From Prochlorococcus sp. AG-347-G22 (lineage in GTDB: Bacteria > Cyanobacteriota > Cyanobacteriia > PCC-6307 > Cyanobiaceae): DNA of 64,000 nucleotides. Position numbers and translations under genes: made by a program. This document shows, piece after piece, positions 58,926 through 64,000 of the stretch; the stretch's first letter is position 1, and each line of letters opens with the position of its first letter. The stretch spans positions 1 to 64,000 of the forward strand of contig QCBK01000001.1 in assembly GCA_003281635.1 (NCBI GenBank). The letters run 5' to 3'. The notes beneath the pieces are model-generated. The model was not told the DNA's origin, did no database searches, and was given only the letters and a program-made list of their open reading frames with translations.

Positions 58926-59762
58926 TTGACTAATATCAACAAAATACTGCTTATTGATGTGGGTGGATCAAATATTGATATATATGAATATCTACCTTAT
59001 AGAAAAATACATAAATTGATTAATCAAATAAACACAAGAAATATTGATATTAATCAATGGGTGAATTCTTTAGGAATTGAAATTTACAACGATTATCAAA
59101 AAATCATACTTGGACTCCCTGGGGAAGTTAATAAAAAAGATAATGAGGTTTATTGCCCTCCACTAGGAAAAAAAATAAAAATTAAATCAATAAATGATAA
59201 TTCTTTAGAGACTGTAAATGATATGTTTATTCAACCTTTTTTAATTGACTTTGATAAATCAAAAAAGAATACACGCAGAATAATATTGAATAGTGGAACT
59301 TCAGTTGGTCTCTGTATTGTTGATAGTAACTTTTTTGTAAATCATGATCTTTCATATATTAAATCATTCGAATTTGCTCATGAGTTATTGAATGAAAGTG
59401 GCAAATCCCAACCACTATATGATCTAATTTCTCAAAATTCTAGATTCCATTGTAAAAAATTTTGTTCCATATATTCAGTTGGAGGATTTGCAGCAGCTCA
59501 TGGTATGAAAGTCGAAATCACAAAAGAAGAAATGCTCAGAATTAACAAAACTGAATTCATTAAATACATTAAAGATGAAAAAATGGACGCTAAAATTACA
59601 TCTCAGTGGATTTCATCATTAGAAAGAGATTTAGAGTATTTCTTAAGTAAAAAATATAAGTTCAATTCTAAACCTTCTTCAATAATTAGAGGAGGTCTTA
59701 TTGCTGCATTAAGTTCGAGTCCCCAAAAGAAATTCCTTAATTCATTCAACGTTGATATTTGA
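58926..59762 (+). CDS. ASKHA-fold sugar-kinase/ROK-like protein (TTG start)
   Basis: LLIDVGGSNIDIYEY, ILGLPGEVN, ILNSGTSVGL, IRGGLIAAL. Confidence 0.55.
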   Translation: MTNINKILLIDVGGSNIDIYEYLPYRKIHKLINQINTRNIDINQWVNSLGIEIYNDYQKIILGLPGEVNKKDNEVYCPPLGKKIKIKSINDNSLETVNDMFIQPFLIDFDKSKKNTRRIILNSGTSVGLCIVDSNFFVNHDLSYIKSFEFAHELLNESGKSQPLYDLISQNSRFHCKKFCSIYSVGGFAAAHGMKVEITKEEMLRINKTEFIKYIKDEKMDAKITSQWISSLERDLEYFLSKKYKFNSKPSSIIRGGLIAALSSSPQKKFLNSFNVDI

Positions 59763-59905
59763 TATTTAAAAATTAAACCGTCATGATAATTTTGTATATG
59801 GTTTCATAAGTCATCTTAACAAGTAAATAATTACACCAACAAATGTGAAAATCATTAATTAATTAATTAATTTACTTTACTATAAAATAATTTTCCAATG
59901 ATTTA

Positions 59906-61219
59906 TTATCCATTCACTCCTGTTAAAAAACTTACTCTTATATTTGTGATTACTACTCCAAATACTATGGTAAAAAATAAAATATGAGAATATAAGTGAT
60001 TTTTTTTTAACCAACTAAATTGAAAGAATATGGAAATAATACCAATGCTAAAAATGGGCGCAAAAAATATAGAGTGACCTTGAAGATGAGCTGCTAGAGC
60101 CTGTTGAAAAATAGAAATAAAAACTATGAATGTTATGAATAAGGGAACCAATATCCATCTAGAATAAACTTCTTTACGTGCGAATAAAGAGTATGAAATA
60201 ATAGCTATGATTGAAATTGTAGAAAAGCTAATAATAGAAAATATACAATTATAAGTAAAAATTTGCACAAAGTTAATATCAGCCAAATCAACATTAAATG
60301 ACGCAGGCTGTAGGCAGAATGAAATTCTATTTCCACCTATAAATTGTAATGCTGATATCCATCCTCCATGATGCCAATTCAATGCATTATTAATTCCAAC
60401 CCTAAACAAAAAACTACTATTAGATAATTGGTATCCATTAATTCTTAAAAATATATTTTGTATTAAATTTATTAAAGGAGCAAAGAAAAAGACAATAATA
60501 AAAATTTTTGATTTAATTTTACTTCTAAAACCTGGTGGAAAAATGAGTATTAAATTTTTATTTTTATTAAAGATAAATACATAGATATAAATTAATAAAT
60601 ATAAAAATCCTAAAAGTGCAGACCAATGGTATTGCCAAAGAAGACCATAAGTTAATACAGCTAATCCAATCCTATATTTAGAACTATAAAATAACAGATA
60701 AGAGATAAATAAAAATAATAAAAAATAAGTATCTTGCCAGGAAGCAAGTAACATTCTATACGTATAAGGAGATGTTGAAAATATGATAAAAGATGAGACG
60801 CCAATTATGTTACTAGATAAATTTTTGTACTTTTCAAATAATTTCAAAGAAATCTCTGCGACAGAAAATGAAAGTAAAAATATAATTAATTTGTCTACAT
60901 GGGGAGCTACTTTTGAAAATAATTGCTCTCCCCCTATTTTCATTAATGCATAATAGTGAATATATTCATGAGCTTGTACAGCATATATCTCTTTTTCAGA
61001 AAAATCTAAAGGGAGCCAACTAGTTAATCCGTATTTTAATAAAGCAGGATTATCTAACATATGTGCAATAGCATTTCTTACTCTTTCTTCTTGAAATGGC
61101 AGCCAATCTATTCCTCGCAATGATGCTTGACTCATAAAAGATAGATAACATAACCAAATAGAAAAATAACAAAATATTCTTAATCTATAATCAGATTTTA
61201 AAAAATTTATAAATCTCAT
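59906..61219 (-). CDS. polytopic membrane protein (GT39/oligosaccharyltransferase-like architecture)
   Basis: 437 aa, ~10 TM segments. Confidence 0.55.
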   Translation of the reverse strand: MRFINFLKSDYRLRIFCYFSIWLCYLSFMSQASLRGIDWLPFQEERVRNAIAHMLDNPALLKYGLTSWLPLDFSEKEIYAVQAHEYIHYYALMKIGGEQLFSKVAPHVDKLIIFLLSFSVAEISLKLFEKYKNLSSNIIGVSSFIIFSTSPYTYRMLLASWQDTYFLLFLFISYLLFYSSKYRIGLAVLTYGLLWQYHWSALLGFLYLLIYIYVFIFNKNKNLILIFPPGFRSKIKSKIFIIVFFFAPLINLIQNIFLRINGYQLSNSSFLFRVGINNALNWHHGGWISALQFIGGNRISFCLQPASFNVDLADINFVQIFTYNCIFSIISFSTISIIAIISYSLFARKEVYSRWILVPLFITFIVFISIFQQALAAHLQGHSIFFAPIFSIGIISIFFQFSWLKKNHLYSHILFFTIVFGVVITNIRVSFLTGVNG

Positions 61220-61302
61220 GAATTAGTGATTATATTTACTTAAAGATTTGATTTAAATTTAAATAAATAACTTAATGATTTCTTTTAAGATTATAAATTA
61301 TC

Positions 61303-62265
61303 CTAACTATCAAAACCTACTTTTTCATCTAATAAATACAAAGGTCTGTCCTTATTTTCTAGATAATTTCTTCCTATATATTCTCCTATAATTCCTAAAC
61401 AAAATAATTGAACACTACTTGTCATGAGAATTGCAAGTGTAACAGTAGCCCAACCTGGTACCCAAGTTGAAGTTAAAAACCTGATAAGTAAGACATATAA
61501 AATTCCCAAAGTTGCAACACATGCTGCTATCAAGCCAAAATAAGTAGCTAACCTTAATGGTGTTTTTGAAAAAGCAGTTAAACCATCCAAGGCAAGATTA
61601 ATCATTTTTCTTAAGGAATATTTTGTTTTACCTGCAAATCTCTCATCTCTTTCATAAGCAATATATGTTTGACGAAAACCTGTCCAGCTAATTAATCCTC
61701 TAATATATCTACTCTTCTCTGGCATTAGTTTTAAAGCGTTTACTATTCTACGATCAATTAATCTAAAATCTCCAGTGTCGAGAGGAATATCAAAATCTGA
61801 TAAATATCGCACTAATTTATAGAAAAATTTAGCACTGATTCTTTTAAAAACACTTTCAGATCTTCTACTTTCTCTCTTACCATAAATAACTTCATACCCT
61901 TCCTCCCAGAGCTTAATCATTTTATTTGCAATCTCAGGAGGATCTTGTAAATCTGCGTCAATAATGATAACAGCATTTCCATATGCAAAGTTTAATCCTG
62001 CCTGAAGAGCTGCTTGATGTCCAAAATTTCGTGAAAGAACTAATAATTTAATTCTGGAATCTTTTGAAGCAATAGATTTAATAATATCTTTAGTTTGATC
62101 AGTACTGCCATCATCTATAAAAATAATTTCATGTTTATATATTGAATTACTTTTTGCAATTACTTCCTTAATCCTCTTTATAGTTACTTCTACAACGTCT
62201 GCTTCGTTGAAGCATGGAATCACCCACGAAATCAAAGCATTGTTTTCAAGACTAGAAATTTCCAA
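61303..62265 (-). CDS. polyprenyl-phosphate glycosyltransferase (GtrB/DPM1-like GT2)
   Basis: SWVIPCFNEADVVE, IFIDDGSTDQT, LSRNFGHQAALQAGL, DADLQDPPE, two C-terminal TM segments. Confidence 0.92.
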   Translation of the reverse strand: MEISSLENNALISWVIPCFNEADVVEVTIKRIKEVIAKSNSIYKHEIIFIDDGSTDQTKDIIKSIASKDSRIKLLVLSRNFGHQAALQAGLNFAYGNAVIIIDADLQDPPEIANKMIKLWEEGYEVIYGKRESRRSESVFKRISAKFFYKLVRYLSDFDIPLDTGDFRLIDRRIVNALKLMPEKSRYIRGLISWTGFRQTYIAYERDERFAGKTKYSLRKMINLALDGLTAFSKTPLRLATYFGLIAACVATLGILYVLLIRFLTSTWVPGWATVTLAILMTSSVQLFCLGIIGEYIGRNYLENKDRPLYLLDEKVGFDS

Positions 62266-62534
62266 AAATGAGATAAAATGTATAACTAAATAATAGCGGA
62301 AAGAGAAGGTGTGAACATTAATGACATTTTATGACCTAAACAGATTTCAAGTGCGGCAAGTGATATTTGAACTACTTTAGTTAGTTATTTAAATATTATT
62401 TTTTATTGAACATTTTCATAAAATTCCTCTCTCAGACTAGTTTCTTGAAATAAATTTTTAATCTTTGTATTTATAGACTATGACTAATTTCTTATGTTAT
62501 AGTTTTTAAGTTCAACAAAACTGAATAGCCCTTT

Positions 62535-62621
62535 GGAGGGGTGGTCGAGTGGTTTAAGGCTCTAGTCTTGAAAACTAGCGTATCTGCAAGGGTACCGTGG
62601 GTTCGAATCCCACCCCCTCCG
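62535..62621 (+). tRNA. tRNA-Ser (anticodon UGA)
   Basis: Acceptor GGAGGGG/CCCCTCC+G, anticodon stem-loop CTAGT-CTTGAAA-ACTAG, long variable arm, T-loop GGTTCGAATCC. Confidence 0.97.
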
Positions 62622-62694
62622 TTTAAATAAAAAGAACCGAATAATATAAACGCCTTTTTGAAACGTTATTGTTAAGATAAGTCTTATTTAGATT

Positions 62695-62895
62695 ATGAGT
62701 AAAGGATTTGCCACAGATAATTTAATATCCAAAAAATCGAAAAAAAAAGTTATTTCAAATGAACCGAAAGGAAGATTAATATCTTGGTCTCCTTGGCCCC
62801 CTGCTGATTTTCAAACACGATATCCTGCTTTCCCTTTTGTCCTTACAATATTGATTATAGTTATTGGCCAATGGTACCTTTCTCTAATCAGGTGA
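62695..62895 (+). CDS. small membrane hypothetical protein
   Basis: 66 aa; C-terminal TM FPFVLTILIIVIGQWYLSLI. Confidence 0.5.
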   Translation: MSKGFATDNLISKKSKKKVISNEPKGRLISWSPWPPADFQTRYPAFPFVLTILIIVIGQWYLSLIR

Positions 62896-62948
62896 ACCGA
62901 AACTATTTTTTAATTTAAATTAAGATAAATTTAGTTTGAGAATTAATT

Positions 62949-63533
62949 TTGTTTTTTTCAATTTTATTATTTGCCCACTTTCAAGCGGCAATCATCCCAA
63001 TATTATTAGGTATTAGATCGATTAATAAATTTAAACATATAAGCAAGAACAAATTGATACCTTTCGGATTTATTTTTTTAGGATTTGCTTCGATTTCTGA
63101 AATGATAGATCATACTCAAACATCTTGGATTTATGTAGATCACTCCTCTTTCTTTAATTGGTTATTTTATTCTTTCCTATCTTTAGGTCTAACATGTTTA
63201 TCAATATCAGTTATAAAAAATAAATTTATTCAAAAAACTAATTTTTGCATTTCTTTATGTTCAATAATCTCATATTTTTTATTTGATAAATCTATTGCTC
63301 TTCTTTTTCAAGTAATAATAAGTATCCTTCTAATTATTAATTGGCAAAGAGTTTTTAAAGATTGGCTTTTTATCCTTTACCCAATATTTGGTATTTTTTT
63401 TACGACTTTCTTTGGAACAAGGCTCTCAATTAGTGGCGATCAATTTTGGCATGTTTTAATAGGCCCATCTGGAACAATTAGCGTTCTAACCTTTTATTTA
63501 GTATTAAAGAGATCGGGCAAAAAATTTACTTAA
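62949..63533 (+). CDS. hypothetical multi-TM membrane protein (TTG start)
   Basis: 194 aa with ~6 TM segments. Confidence 0.55.
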   Translation: MFFSILLFAHFQAAIIPILLGIRSINKFKHISKNKLIPFGFIFLGFASISEMIDHTQTSWIYVDHSSFFNWLFYSFLSLGLTCLSISVIKNKFIQKTNFCISLCSIISYFLFDKSIALLFQVIISILLIINWQRVFKDWLFILYPIFGIFFTTFFGTRLSISGDQFWHVLIGPSGTISVLTFYLVLKRSGKKFT

Positions 63534-63540
63534 GACTCTT

Positions 63541-63870
63541 ATGAAAATATTTGTATTTACAAGTTTTATAGTGTGCTTAGTCACAATAATCTCTCCAGTA
63601 AGAATCCTTGCTGATACGGCACTTGATGTGTACATGAATGATTTTTATTCTAAATCGAATGAAGCTAGCCAGATTCTTAAAGAAATCGAAAATAGTCTAA
63701 AAGAGGGATCAAGAAAAAAAGTATGCTCTAGGCAAAGAGAAGCAGCAAGATTAGGCCTATTAGCTAATAAATCATTAATTAAAGCCTTTGAAATAGAGGG
63801 AGCTAATCCGCCAATGCAAGCAATAAAAGCAAGTCAACAAAGATGGGAATCTATTCTGAATGAGTGCTGA
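63541..63870 (+). CDS. secreted hypothetical protein
   Basis: 109 aa; signal peptide MKIFVFTSFIVCLVTIISPVRILA. Confidence 0.55.
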   Translation: MKIFVFTSFIVCLVTIISPVRILADTALDVYMNDFYSKSNEASQILKEIENSLKEGSRKKVCSRQREAARLGLLANKSLIKAFEIEGANPPMQAIKASQQRWESILNEC

Positions 63871-64000
63871 AGAAAGTAAGTAAATCTATAAATCTTTTTA
63901 AATTTGCATTCTTACAGATTTACTAATTAAGGGAATTTCAGGTTCAACTCCATAAATACATTTAGAAATCGAATAAATAAAAATAGATAGTGTAAATATA

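Noticed and set aside
1-64000. CRISPR arrays, IS elements, integrases, rRNA operons
   Set aside because: Looked for regularly spaced repeats, transposase or recombinase motifs and rRNA signatures; none recognised.

Overview
This AT-rich, gene-dense window looks like a high-light-adapted Prochlorococcus-type marine picocyanobacterial chromosome. That identity is inferred from protein content, codon usage, an Hli protein, class II RNR and 6S RNA beside purK. Backbone genes include pstBACS, aroB, nadA, ctp, ispG, aspC, phnDCE-like, rsmE, hslO, prfC and nrdJ. There is a complete four-gene ligase-associated DNA repair cluster (MBL exonuclease / ATP-dependent ligase / Lhr-like helicase / PdeM) at 3-8.8 kb. 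Two regions look accessory: (i) ~16-28 kb, crowded with tiny membrane or unknown proteins, many below the 60-aa ORF-track cutoff, plus a stand-alone NAD-ligase adenylation domain and a DUF1651-like paralog pair with duplicated promoters; (ii) ~53.7-62.6 kb, bounded on the right by an intact tRNA-Ser(UGA) and on the left by two degenerate 5'-half copies of that tRNA, enclosing apt, a MTA/SAH nucleosidase, a radical SAM/SPASM enzyme, glycosyltransferases and an ASKHA-kinase-like protein. The main leads are the tRNA-remnant-bounded island with its rSAM/nucleosidase/APT set, the adenylation-domain-only NAD ligase, a family-4-like UDG missing Fe-S cysteines, a metallophosphoesterase with no ATG/GTG/TTG before its catalytic motif, a DnaA-box cluster away from dnaA/dnaN, and structured leader RNAs. 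No database search was possible; all family names come from motif recognition.
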